IMG/VR virus record: IMGVR_UViG_3300042402_002841
Location: 1 to 64,000 of that record
Origin: a virus
Reading direction: 5' to 3' (one strand)
DNA length: 64,000 bases
The notes under the pieces were generated by a model. The model was not told the origin of the DNA. It saw nothing but the letters and a program-made list of their open reading frames with translations, and made no database searches. Positions 28,356-38,320 of the stretch are shown here, piece after piece; positions within the stretch are counted from its first letter, which is position 1, and each line of letters begins with the position of its first letter. The position numbers and the translations under genes were made by a program.

Positions 28356-31300
28356 ACTACTGCTTCAATTTCTTCTTCTGGTAAAACATTACCACCGTTC
28401 CATGTATCAATAATTTCTCCTTCTCTTATTGGAACAACCCGTATTCCTACTCTTGCAAGCCTTCCACTAATTGACTCAAAATCTTCTTCTGAAATCACAT
28501 TGCTCTGTTCCCAGTCCCAGTCATTTTGTTCACCTACATTGACTACCACATAGTCAACATCACCAAGGCTAACGCCTCCGTGTATCTGTGCTTCTGCATA
28601 CAGTGTTGCTCCTGGCTCAGCAGATGCATCAACGCTAGGAACACCCATAGGAGACGGAATCAATCCTGTTGAGAGACTGTCATGTGTTGTGTATGTTGAG
28701 CGTGAATGTGTATCTCTCTTGAGAACAAACTGAATTTCACCATACTGCTGTATGTCTTTAAGTCTTCTTTCATCAAGAAACCCGCCTTCGCTCAGATAGC
28801 CATAAACGGGGCGCATCTCTGGTGCAGTGCTTGGGTGATAACCAAAGTGTGCAACATCTGTTTGCATTCTTCCTGATGGATGAAGAGTGCCACGAGAAGA
28901 CCTTGTTTCAAATTGTGTTTTAAATCTCCCGTCTTCTATTAACTTGTCAAGAAGTTCAATCGGGAAGGCAATTGCTATATCTGATTTGTCAAGCGCTCTT
29001 TCTGAATTCTTAAGTCTACCTTCAGAACTCCAGATTTCTGGTCTTGTAAGTATTTGGTAATCATAAACGCGTCTGTCTCTAAGGTGTTGAATTATTCCTT
29101 CAGTAACAATATCTACATCATCAGGGCTAAGACCAGCAGAAATAAATTCACTATTCATAGCGAATTGAAGTTCATCATATGTATTCCTCTCTCCTTGACC
29201 CATTACCTGATTAGCCAATTCATAAAATTTTTTATTTGCTTCACGAATTTCATCTGTCAACGGAATATTTAACCTAGCCCGTCTGTCTGCTTCGTCTAGT
29301 AGGTCTTTATTTTCTTCTCTAAACGCTGATGCTTCTTTCATTTTTTCAGCACGAGAATTTACAATCCTGTCGTACTCTACCTGTGTCTTCGGTGGCATTG
29401 TTCCTGGGCGCAGGATAGACAATGGGCGACCAGTGGCTTTGGCTTCTTCGGGGCTATCCGTCGGCTGAAGTTGTCTAGATGAAGAAGCAAGACCACCAGT
29501 AATTGATGCTCTCACGATATCGTTTGTTGCTATGAATTCTCTTTGAGCATTGGTTGAATCGTTGTAGGATACATCGGAGTTTGGTTTTGATGTGTTTCGC
29601 TTCTCAATGAGAGATACTAATTCAGCAACAACATCGTCATCTTCATAAATGATGCCGCTGGAAATACTTTCAAGTATGTACCAATTATCTGGGTCCTGCT
29701 CCATGAACTCTTCACGAGTGGGGGTAAATTCACCTTTGATTCTGCTTGCTTCAAGATTTTGGTACCAAGAAAGTTTAACTCTATTTAATTTTTCTTTAGA
29801 TATGTCGTTTTCTTGTGCCCATCTATCCATAAGAGAAAACATAAAGAGCATATTCGCCCATTCGCCGTGTCTGTCAAACCCTCTACCAGTCCCAACATGG
29901 CCCCAAACATCATGAGCGTCTAGGAACTCGTCAACTCCCGAAAACTGACTTACTTGATTGAGGTTTTGTAATGCGTTTAGCCACATAAATATGTATGTGC
30001 TATTTCCGTCACTTCTAGTTACACTGGCTGGCTTATAACCATCGCTGGGAGAATTATCTTTTGCTATTTTATTAAGCAAATTGAGCGACCATGCAGAGAA
30101 CGAGTCTGAGTCTCTGACTGTTTGAGAAAATCTAACATCATACTGTTGTTGTTCTGACCTATTTCTCCAGTATTCAGATAAACCAGACTTTTTAATTTTT
30201 TCTGTTAACTTCTTATATACCTCACGGATTTGTTCTAACTGTTCACCACTTGGTCTAGACACAGATGACCAATCGGTATCAGAGTCTCCCTCTTTCACTA
30301 AAAGTGGATGTGGTTCTGCATAGGCGTATGGAATACCATCTTCTCCGACTGCTACACGAATAGAATTAAGCAAGCGTTCTCTATCGTTGGATAGCGCAGG
30401 GAGTAAATCAACTTCTTGAAAGTCAATTCCCATCTTGGAAAGAGTTCCGATTATGTCACTAGGAAGTATTGACTCAAGAATGCTTCTTTCGTTATCTGTA
30501 AGTTCCAGTTCTTTAACGATTGATTCTGTGTCAACACTGATTGGATTTATTCTGTCAGTTCTGGAAGCCAGACCTGTTCTAGAAGCCAGACCATTGCGTT
30601 GAACTATGTCGGAAACTTGATTCTGAACATTGCCGACGACACGGGACTGCTGTGGTGTCAATCTCGTAGAAGCAAGACCGCCACGACGGCGCTCCTTGTC
30701 CTGTTCAATAACAATGTCTACCCATCCAGCCCATGTGTCGCTGGCAGGATTGGTTCTTTTATCATTGTTGTCGGCAATCAAGGAGGCGATAGGTGTGTGT
30801 TTACCAACAAGGTGTGTCTCGCCAATAGAGTTCTCTTCCATAGCGTCTTCGCCTATTTTTACCCTAAACAAGTGAATACCAGTAAACGGAGATTTGGCAA
30901 GATTGTCTCCCCATTGTTCTGAGTCCTCTTCTGCGTATCTTCCTCCGTATGAACTGAACAACTCTTGGGACATGGAGGCTCTATATGTACTGGTGTACTG
31001 ATAGTCGTCAGCAATCAACTGGTCGGCTATCTTGTCCAGCCTAGAAAGAATTTTGTTTTCAGAGTCTATTTGATTATTAATCATGCTGATTTTGTATGCG
31101 TCGGCAGTTGCTGTCGGGACATCACCGTCACGGCGAGAGACTCCGAATAGGAGTCTTGCTCTTCCTCCTCTCCACGGGTTTTGGGGGTCGCTTCTACCTA
31201 TCGCTTCAAAGTCAATAACACCATCTCGTTCAGCCTGTAGTTTCATTTCTTCTAAAATAGATAGGTCTCTTCTTGCGTCGTTACGCTTGCCTACTATAAA

Positions 31301-34300
31301 TCTTGCTGTCTCTTCATTTACCCGACGAGTATTACCAGCGGCTACTGCTCCTAACTGTCCTCGTGAACGAGCGGGGTCTAGTTGCCCACCAACCAAGTTA
31401 CTTGCGCCCCAGTGGAGAACATATATGTAACCTTCGTCATCTTTATATATGGCGTCACGCTCATTTGCGGTCATTGACTTAATCAGTGCGTGTCTTCTGC
31501 GAAGTTCGTCTGCTAATTCTTCGTCAGCGAGAAGTTCATCAATTGAGAAACTGTTATTGTTTTGCTCTCTTTTTTCAAGGAAATCAAGTTTTTGTTTCAG
31601 AGTGTCTAGTTCTCTCTCTGCTTCTTCAATCTGTGATTTTCTTGTAAAGCCAGCAGAGTTAATATCATTTATAAGTTTCTGCTTTAATTGCTCAAATGTT
31701 TGACCTTCTTCAAGGCTTGCTTCAAGTTCTTCTCTTGTGTATGTGGTTGGCGGGTGGTTGCCATTCATATCTATGCGTATGTTCCACTTTTGACCTTCCC
31801 AGTTACCTGTCTCCTCAAATTCAGCCCCTGCTGAACGGAGTCTGTTGTTAAGGTCTTCAAGCGCATCAATTTCTTCCTGCTTACTAGCAATAGAGGCACG
31901 CAATTTTGTTTTCGCTCTTTCTGGAATATCTGAGTCGCTTCTTCGCATTGGGGCACTTGTTGACGCAAGACCTGGCATTGAACGCTCATCCATTGAACGA
32001 CGAACTGCTTGGTTGGCTAGTTCTTCTGTTGGGTAGTCACCGAGATAGTCACGACCACGGTAAGCGCCCCATGACGGCTTGCCACCAACCGTGTAGCGAC
32101 GGACATGGTGCTCGTCACCGCTCTTCATCAGGTTGCGAAGGTTTTGTATCGCTGTTCTGCGAGCAAACGCAGTACCCGCATCAACATCTCTGTTCAGGTG
32201 CTCGTCTACTATTTGTGTGAATGCCTTGTAGACACCAACTAATTCCATGTGGTTCATCTTGACTGGTAGTTGCTTTGACCGCTCAAGGAAGTCGTCTATC
32301 CACGGCAAATCAATTGTCTGACCGTAAACATCATCTCTGATTGGGTTAACGAGCAGGTAATCCCTACTCTCGTTAACCAACTTCATGAAATCGTCTCTAA
32401 TTTCTAGGGGGATATCTATGTTTCTATCAAAACTAGAGGCACTCACAAGACCAGTGCGAATACCTTCTGTTGTTGTTCTGTATGGTTCTGACGGGTTTGG
32501 CATTTCACCGAACTCTTTTGCGCCCATCTCTTTGCGCTTAGCGTCAATCTTCTTAATTAAGCGTTGATTGCGAACCCGTGATGCTTCTGCGAGCACAGCA
32601 AAACGCGGACCCAATACTGGGTCGTCAGCAAACGACTCCGCAAGCCAAGATGCGTGCCCGAATGCTATTGGGTATTCACCCCTTGAGAGTTCCTCAACAT
32701 CAATCCAGTTGAATTGGCTGGCGTCGTCGCCTGCCCGTACAACACTTGATTGTTCGTCACTTATGTCAAAACGAATACCCGCAACACGACCACCCTCTAC
32801 GAAGCGAGGGTCCCAGTCTCTAGCGTCTATCTGTCCGAGTATTCTTCTGTCGGTTGCGTCTGTTGGTGAGATATTTACTTCTTCAAGCATCTCTCGTTCC
32901 GCTGTGTCGTAGAGGTCTTCGTTTTCGTCTTGTAGACCGCCAGGTAATGATAGTGCGCCACGGAATGGTCCTCTTTTGCGCTCAATAGTGAGGATTTCTT
33001 TCTTTCCGTCATTGCGTGTGCGTACAACAACTACATCGCCAGCCATAACCTTGTCGGTTTTTGACAAAGACCACTCGTTTGTTGACCATTCAATGTCGTC
33101 ATTATCCATACTTTCATCATTAAATGCTTCCAATGAGACCTCGTGACGCTTTGCTCTATCTTCTATCCGTGAAGACGAAGCAAGACCACCAATTCTTGTC
33201 GGAATGTCAAACTTGTCTATTGCGTCATTGTCTGAACGAAGTTGGCGTGTGATTGATGAATATCTGTGTGTCTCAAAAGCAATATCGTCAATTGCTCTAG
33301 TCTTTTCGCCATATGTAGTGGCTTGCTCAAGGTTTTGACGGGCTTGTTTCACGCTGTTTAGCGACTCCGTCATATTGGCTGTTAGTACGGCGTTGCGTTT
33401 GTTCTTTCTCACCAGAGCGTCACTACCATCAAAACTTGAACCCAATGTTGGGTGGATAACCCGTGATTGTTCCAATTCAATAACTTCTAGACCGTTTTTG
33501 GTCTTGACGCTCTTGACGGTGAATTCACCCGCAGTCAATGCCTCAATCGGCATATCTACTATTCTTCCGTCTCTGTCTTTGGCTGGCTTGGTCACGGGTG
33601 CGTTTGCTACAGCAACACCTTCACGCAGTTTAAGTACGACATTTTTCTTGGTAGATGACAGACCTGATGAAATAGCGTCTGGTAAAGAAACTAAATCATC
33701 GGTTTTTGAGTATTTTACAATGTCGTCGTAGTTAGGACTAAATGAGGTTAACGGCATTGAGATTACAGAACCAATTTGTGGTTCAAATAAACCAGAACCC
33801 GTGTCAACATTTCTCACCGAACGATACAGTGGTGCGTCAGAGGAGTATCCGCCCTCTGCGATTTCCTTCATTGCGGAAATGGTGAACATAGTAGAGCGTT
33901 GTACTTCTTCTTTTGATTGTTCGTTTGCGCTGTTTACTGAACCCGAAAGCAGGTATTGGTTCGTATCCGACCCGTAAGAGTTGTCCCTATCTTCTCTGTC
34001 AATGCCATCAATGCCCATTATTTGACTTGAAATAAAACGCATTCTCCAGTTTTCTACCCCATCAACCCATTGTTCGTAAACCTTATCCATAGCCAAAGGT
34101 TTTTCGTTCATTGAGAATGTGTAGTCGCCAATTGTTGCTGTGGTTAGTCCGTCTCGTACATACACTGAATCTTTTTGCGAGTGAGCCCGCTGAGCCTTCG
34201 GGAATGAGTCTTTATGAGAAGAAACTCTCTTATCAACACTAGATATCGCTATTTGTTTCTTTGCGCTACTTGAAGCGAGTCCTTGTCTTGCTTCCCACGG

Positions 34301-37300
34301 CTTTTGGTACGGAGAAATATCAGGACTTGATTTCAACCCGAAAACATATGCCATTGCGTGTTCAAGTTCTGGTGTTAGATACTGCGCTCTTATGTTTTGA
34401 TTTGGTGTTGTAAAAAGTACATTTAGTTCCGCAAATTGTTCCTGACGGTTGAAGTTTCCGTACTGAACACGAAGCAAAGGCAATAGGTCGCTTGTTAAAA
34501 ACGGATAAAGAGTATTTATTTCTTCAAGAAGGTCATCACCGAAACTTGGTCTCCACCTATCACGACCACTGCTTCTATCTATAAGCGTAGCGGTGTAGGT
34601 ATTCATCATATCTTCAAAGTCTTGGGCTGCCTTATCACCTAGTGTGCGTTGAACTTGTTTTTTTGCGTTAGCAATGATGTAACCAGAACTTTTTGCTGAT
34701 GAGTAAGGAATAAAAGATGTTTTATCAAAGGAATCTTTAATAAACTTTCCAATATTCATTGCTTCTGGGTTACCAGGAAATAGATACGACATTCTGTCGG
34801 CTCTACTTCCAAGAACTCCACTTTTCTTTGCGTAAGAAAGTCCGACCACCCGACTCCAGAAAGAGTGAGCCCATTCGTGATGAATAATTCCTTCTGGTGA
34901 CAAATCAACATTGAGCAAATACGGAGTGCTACCTGGCTCTGGTACACCATAAGCAATGCGATTGTCAGCAGTTTCAAACATTGAAAGATATGGACTTACT
35001 TCTCCTGATTGTGAAGGACTCCTAAACGGGCTTGAATCAAAGTTTAAAAATATTCCGAAAGGACCCATTGACCACCCACCAGTTTCACCACTCCTAACAA
35101 GGGGTGACAAAACGGTAGGACCTAGTAATTTTTCTAACTCCCGTGCTTGCTCAATAGCATCAGGGTCTGTGCCAATGAAACCCGAAGAACCAAATGTTCT
35201 GATTTGCCAAGCGAATAATGGAGATGCGTCTAACGCTCTTTTCAAATACTCTCTTACCCTGTCAACACCTTTTGGTGAAAAATCAGGAAACAACATACCA
35301 TTAGGAGAACCATATCCAAGAAATTGTTCTTCAAAAATATCTTTCAATACAGCAAGTTGAGTAGGCGTGAATTGCGAAGCGTCTTGACCGTAAAGAAGGT
35401 TCATCAAGAAAAGATTGAAGGCATCAGTCTCGCTTCTTACGGAAAGAATGTCTGAAATCTCATCATTTGTTGCGTCTTTCAGATAATCACGACCACCTAT
35501 TGGGCTCAACTCTGATTCTGCGCTAAACAAGTTCGGTATTATTCTGTCGCCCGAACTGTCTCGTGGAATAGAGAATGACGCCAAGCCTGCCCGTGACTCG
35601 TCTATGCCACCTGCGATATCACGCTCATACGAGTACGGCTTACCGATAATGTCAAAAATGTCCTCCCGTAAGGCAGGGCTAACTTTGTCTCTGAAACTTG
35701 CGTCGTTAATAAGTATGCCCGAAACGCCCTCTGCGAACGCTTCTGCTGGCATTGTTTGACCGTATTGAGTCATTGCGTGTGGATAGCCGTTCCATCTTTG
35801 TTGTTTGCCGTCTGCGACTCTTTTGCCAAACTTTTTTGCGCCGATTAGGCGACTTGTGAACTTATCTTTTCCGACATCTACGCCTAAGTCGCCGAGAACT
35901 TTCCATACACCCGTGAGACCTGCGTCGTGTTCCCAAGTGTTTGAAAACCAGAATGTAGCAAGCCTTCTTACTTCTGGGTCTGGGTGATTGGTTATTGCGA
36001 GTCTATTTATGTAGTGCCCCCATTCGTGAGCAAGTAACGCATCTTCACGAGTGGACATCATAAACTGTTCGGTGTTTTTTAGTTTAGGAGAGTTAGGTTC
36101 TACGGCGTTTGTAATTCTGCCTGCGACAAGTTCTTGACGAACATCTTGGTTCACAATGATTGCTGGGAAGCCTTCTATCATTGACACTGCGTTAGTGTTG
36201 TCGCCGTCGTCCCATTCGGCACCACGCTTGGTAATCAGTAGCGGTGGAAATCCGTGACGCTCTACTGCTTCTCTAAATAGTCGGTTGTTTGCGAGAGCAC
36301 CCGTGAGTGCTTGGCGCATTTCTTCCACAATTACTGGAGAAAAGTCAAGCGCCTCAACGCCGTCTTTTATGACACTCTTTATTGCGTCTGGTCTAACGCT
36401 CTTGTCGTCATCATCAAATGCCATAAGTGCTTGGTGTTCTTCTAACGCAAGCATTGCTTCCGCTATGTTTGACGGCACAATAAGGCTCGCCATTTCTGCT
36501 GGCTCAAGCCCTCTCATACCACTACCCGTGGTGCTCTGGCGATTTCCACTAGACGACGCTAGACCGCCACTGCGAACGCCTAAGAATACGCTCTCCACCA
36601 TTTCAGCGCCTGCTGTATTCAGTAGTTCTCTAGTCTTTTTGTTTGGAGAGAAGTAGGCGGCGATTGACTCTCCTACAAACTCAACGGGTGAGGTCGTGCC
36701 ATAACCTGTCTTGACAAACGGTATGTCATCAGTTGGTGGGTCTATCTTGTCATCACTAATAGAAGCGTCTGCGAAGTATCTGTAAAAGTCTCGCAGACCA
36801 CCTGTACGAAGCGACTCCTCTGTTTGCCATTGTGGCGTAAGGTAAGACCACGAGTCGCCATACAGAAGGCTTGCTATCTGTCTTGTCTCTGCGTTGGGGT
36901 GATAGTCCGATGTGAGCCTATGTAGGTAGTGTCCCCATTCGTGCGTTACCGTATCCTCTGCGCTTTCACCTGTGACCCACCGCTTGACTCCCCTGATAGG
37001 CAGTGCGTTCATAGTGTTCATAAACCTATTGCCACCTACTGCGCCAATCAACTTTGACAGTTTCTTGTTTGTAGATTTTGAGTCAATAAGTATTGAGTCG
37101 GTCATAAAGATACCTGAGAAACTATTGTCACCTGTAACCATTGCTATTGGTGGCGCACCAAACCTGTCCCACGAAGCCCGTAAGGCAGGGCGGTCATCTA
37201 GCATTTTCTCAACTATCTGACGCAGTTCTTCAACATCATCAGCGTCAAACGATACGGCATCATAGAGGTCATCAATTCGCAGTTGTCCTCTACTGTGTTG

Positions 37301-37672
37301 TAGGCGTTGCTCTGTGAATGCGATTGGAGTATCAGGCACGACACGCTCTGCTACTTCTCTATTACTAAGACCTACTAGTTGTGACTTGCCATTAGAAAAG
37401 ATACCCGTGGCACCTCCTGCGCTTGCGAGTCCTCCTCTAATTGTTGAGGCAATGTTAGATAATACTGCTGGTCTCTCAAACGGAGTTGAGTCTTGTACGA
37501 GACCGTCACCGTCGCCGTCTTCAGCGTTCGGGTCATAAACCGCTGCGCCTCTTGCTAGTGAACCAATGTTTGCGCCTAGTGCTTTGTACTGTACGCCTTT
37601 GTCGTTATCTCTTGACGAACGACGACGCATACGACTTGATTCATCAGGATTGATTTCATACGAGAAAGGCAT
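28352..37672 (-). CDS. Giant polyvalent protein with GLAS-delimited effector domains
   Basis: 3106 residues from MPFSYEINPDE (a GTG 18 bases upstream also fits; TACAAT six bases before the ATG allows a leaderless mRNA). Order: a DGDGDGLV Ca-loop-like module near 48-70; zincin 1 (HEWGH at 244); zincin 2 (HEWGH at 549); zincin 3 (HEWAH near 931); an ADP-ribosyltransferase-like domain (LYRSV near 1283, SMPLTSFSP, then PIEALTAGEF near 1378); a Nudix box (GLQDENEDLYDTAEREMLEE near 1577); a basic segment near 1870; a coiled coil and HWGAS-type domain (2000-2290); an HDVWGHVGTGRGFDRHGEW domain near 2592; and a DUF3626-like C-terminus (RPVYGYL, YAEAQIHGGV near 3010). The motif GLAS (one GLVS) lies near 83, 370, 697, 1134, 1497, 1744, 1902, 2332, 2362, 2369 and 2728, mostly once between domains. 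Polyvalent proteins are packaged and injected to act on the host. Processing at GLAS is inferred. Confidence 0.85.
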   Translation of the reverse strand: MPFSYEINPDESSRMRRRSSRDNDKGVQYKALGANIGSLARGAAVYDPNAEDGDGDGLVQDSTPFERPAVLSNIASTIRGGLASAGGATGIFSNGKSQLVGLSNREVAERVVPDTPIAFTEQRLQHSRGQLRIDDLYDAVSFDADDVEELRQIVEKMLDDRPALRASWDRFGAPPIAMVTGDNSFSGIFMTDSILIDSKSTNKKLSKLIGAVGGNRFMNTMNALPIRGVKRWVTGESAEDTVTHEWGHYLHRLTSDYHPNAETRQIASLLYGDSWSYLTPQWQTEESLRTGGLRDFYRYFADASISDDKIDPPTDDIPFVKTGYGTTSPVEFVGESIAAYFSPNKKTRELLNTAGAEMVESVFLGVRSGGLASSSGNRQSTTGSGMRGLEPAEMASLIVPSNIAEAMLALEEHQALMAFDDDDKSVRPDAIKSVIKDGVEALDFSPVIVEEMRQALTGALANNRLFREAVERHGFPPLLITKRGAEWDDGDNTNAVSMIEGFPAIIVNQDVRQELVAGRITNAVEPNSPKLKNTEQFMMSTREDALLAHEWGHYINRLAITNHPDPEVRRLATFWFSNTWEHDAGLTGVWKVLGDLGVDVGKDKFTSRLIGAKKFGKRVADGKQQRWNGYPHAMTQYGQTMPAEAFAEGVSGILINDASFRDKVSPALREDIFDIIGKPYSYERDIAGGIDESRAGLASFSIPRDSSGDRIIPNLFSAESELSPIGGRDYLKDATNDEISDILSVRSETDAFNLFLMNLLYGQDASQFTPTQLAVLKDIFEEQFLGYGSPNGMLFPDFSPKGVDRVREYLKRALDASPLFAWQIRTFGSSGFIGTDPDAIEQARELEKLLGPTVLSPLVRSGETGGWSMGPFGIFLNFDSSPFRSPSQSGEVSPYLSMFETADNRIAYGVPEPGSTPYLLNVDLSPEGIIHHEWAHSFWSRVVGLSYAKKSGVLGSRADRMSYLFPGNPEAMNIGKFIKDSFDKTSFIPYSSAKSSGYIIANAKKQVQRTLGDKAAQDFEDMMNTYTATLIDRSSGRDRWRPSFGDDLLEEINTLYPFLTSDLLPLLRVQYGNFNRQEQFAELNVLFTTPNQNIRAQYLTPELEHAMAYVFGLKSSPDISPYQKPWEARQGLASSSAKKQIAISSVDKRVSSHKDSFPKAQRAHSQKDSVYVRDGLTTATIGDYTFSMNEKPLAMDKVYEQWVDGVENWRMRFISSQIMGIDGIDREDRDNSYGSDTNQYLLSGSVNSANEQSKEEVQRSTMFTISAMKEIAEGGYSSDAPLYRSVRNVDTGSGLFEPQIGSVISMPLTSFSPNYDDIVKYSKTDDLVSLPDAISSGLSSTKKNVVLKLREGVAVANAPVTKPAKDRDGRIVDMPIEALTAGEFTVKSVKTKNGLEVIELEQSRVIHPTLGSSFDGSDALVRKNKRNAVLTANMTESLNSVKQARQNLEQATTYGEKTRAIDDIAFETHRYSSITRQLRSDNDAIDKFDIPTRIGGLASSSRIEDRAKRHEVSLEAFNDESMDNDDIEWSTNEWSLSKTDKVMAGDVVVVRTRNDGKKEILTIERKRGPFRGALSLPGGLQDENEDLYDTAEREMLEEVNISPTDATDRRILGQIDARDWDPRFVEGGRVAGIRFDISDEQSSVVRAGDDASQFNWIDVEELSRGEYPIAFGHASWLAESFADDPVLGPRFAVLAEASRVRNQRLIKKIDAKRKEMGAKEFGEMPNPSEPYRTTTEGIRTGLVSASSFDRNIDIPLEIRDDFMKLVNESRDYLLVNPIRDDVYGQTIDLPWIDDFLERSKQLPVKMNHMELVGVYKAFTQIVDEHLNRDVDAGTAFARRTAIQNLRNLMKSGDEHHVRRYTVGGKPSWGAYRGRDYLGDYPTEELANQAVRRSMDERSMPGLASTSAPMRRSDSDIPERAKTKLRASIASKQEEIDALEDLNNRLRSAGAEFEETGNWEGQKWNIRIDMNGNHPPTTYTREELEASLEEGQTFEQLKQKLINDINSAGFTRKSQIEEAERELDTLKQKLDFLEKREQNNNSFSIDELLADEELADELRRRHALIKSMTANERDAIYKDDEGYIYVLHWGASNLVGGQLDPARSRGQLGAVAAGNTRRVNEETARFIVGKRNDARRDLSILEEMKLQAERDGVIDFEAIGRSDPQNPWRGGRARLLFGVSRRDGDVPTATADAYKISMINNQIDSENKILSRLDKIADQLIADDYQYTSTYRASMSQELFSSYGGRYAEEDSEQWGDNLAKSPFTGIHLFRVKIGEDAMEENSIGETHLVGKHTPIASLIADNNDKRTNPASDTWAGWVDIVIEQDKERRRGGLASTRLTPQQSRVVGNVQNQVSDIVQRNGLASRTGLASRTDRINPISVDTESIVKELELTDNERSILESILPSDIIGTLSKMGIDFQEVDLLPALSNDRERLLNSIRVAVGEDGIPYAYAEPHPLLVKEGDSDTDWSSVSRPSGEQLEQIREVYKKLTEKIKKSGLSEYWRNRSEQQQYDVRFSQTVRDSDSFSAWSLNLLNKIAKDNSPSDGYKPASVTRSDGNSTYIFMWLNALQNLNQVSQFSGVDEFLDAHDVWGHVGTGRGFDRHGEWANMLFMFSLMDRWAQENDISKEKLNRVKLSWYQNLEASRIKGEFTPTREEFMEQDPDNWYILESISSGIIYEDDDVVAELVSLIEKRNTSKPNSDVSYNDSTNAQREFIATNDIVRASITGGLASSSRQLQPTDSPEEAKATGRPLSILRPGTMPPKTQVEYDRIVNSRAEKMKEASAFREENKDLLDEADRRARLNIPLTDEIREANKKFYELANQVMGQGERNTYDELQFAMNSEFISAGLSPDDVDIVTEGIIQHLRDRRVYDYQILTRPEIWSSEGRLKNSERALDKSDIAIAFPIELLDKLIEDGRFKTQFETRSSRGTLHPSGRMQTDVAHFGYHPSTAPEMRPVYGYLSEGGFLDERRLKDIQQYGEIQFVLKRDTHSRSTYTTHDSLSTGLIPSPMGVPSVDASAEPGATLYAEAQIHGGVSLGDVDYVVVNVGEQNDWDWEQSNVISEEDFESISGRLARVGIRVVPIREGEIIDTWNGGNVLPEEEIEAVV

Positions 37673-37912
37673 TGACTTATTGTAGAACACCTATCACGAT
37701 AGTGTATGAAGGTGTTACGAATGACTAGTGATTGTGTGTGTATTTGTTTGTGTGTGTGTTTTTGTTTGTGTCGTGAGCAGTGCCATACGAGCGTGTGCGG
37801 TTGCGATTACGAATCACTCTTAGCACATCTGTAATCGTTTGTCAAGTATTAGGTGAAACTATTTTTTGACCTCGTGAGCAGGTATCGTTATGCCACTGTC
37901 GTTGGCTTGACT

Positions 37913-37980
37913 TTATCCACAGACTTGTTCACAGCCTGTGGATAACTTTGTCCACACCCTTATACACAGCCTGTGGACAA
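37913..37980. promoter_or_regulatory. Cluster of six DnaA boxes
   Basis: TTATCCACA (37913), TTGTTCACA (37925), TGTGGATAA (37937, reverse), TTGTCCACA (37948), TTATACACA (37960) and TGTGGACAA (37972, reverse). Boxes 2-3 and 5-6 pair into two 21-bp inverted repeats with the common core CACAGCCTGTG. Confidence 0.75.
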
Positions 37981-38320
37981 CCACACTGAGTGGCTGGCGG
38001 TCACTGTCCGTAACCCACATCTCGGGGCTTTTTCTGGACACATAGGGCGCGCGTGGGGGGACCAGTACAGGTTTTTGAGGTTCCCTCATCATCAGAAAGA
38101 TTTATCTAAACCGCATGGGGTCTGGCGTGGTATTTAAGTCGTGTGTGCGGCGAGCGTGTATGACTCTCGTGTCGTAGTTGTTGTTCTCCACTACCGTATT
38201 CTTGCCGTTTTAGCGTACATGGTAGGGATTACAGGGCCGTTTATCCGTTTTCGCATTTTACAGGGACCCCCTAAAATACAAAATAGCGTTGTGTGGTGGT
38301 GGATAAATTTATCTAATGTG

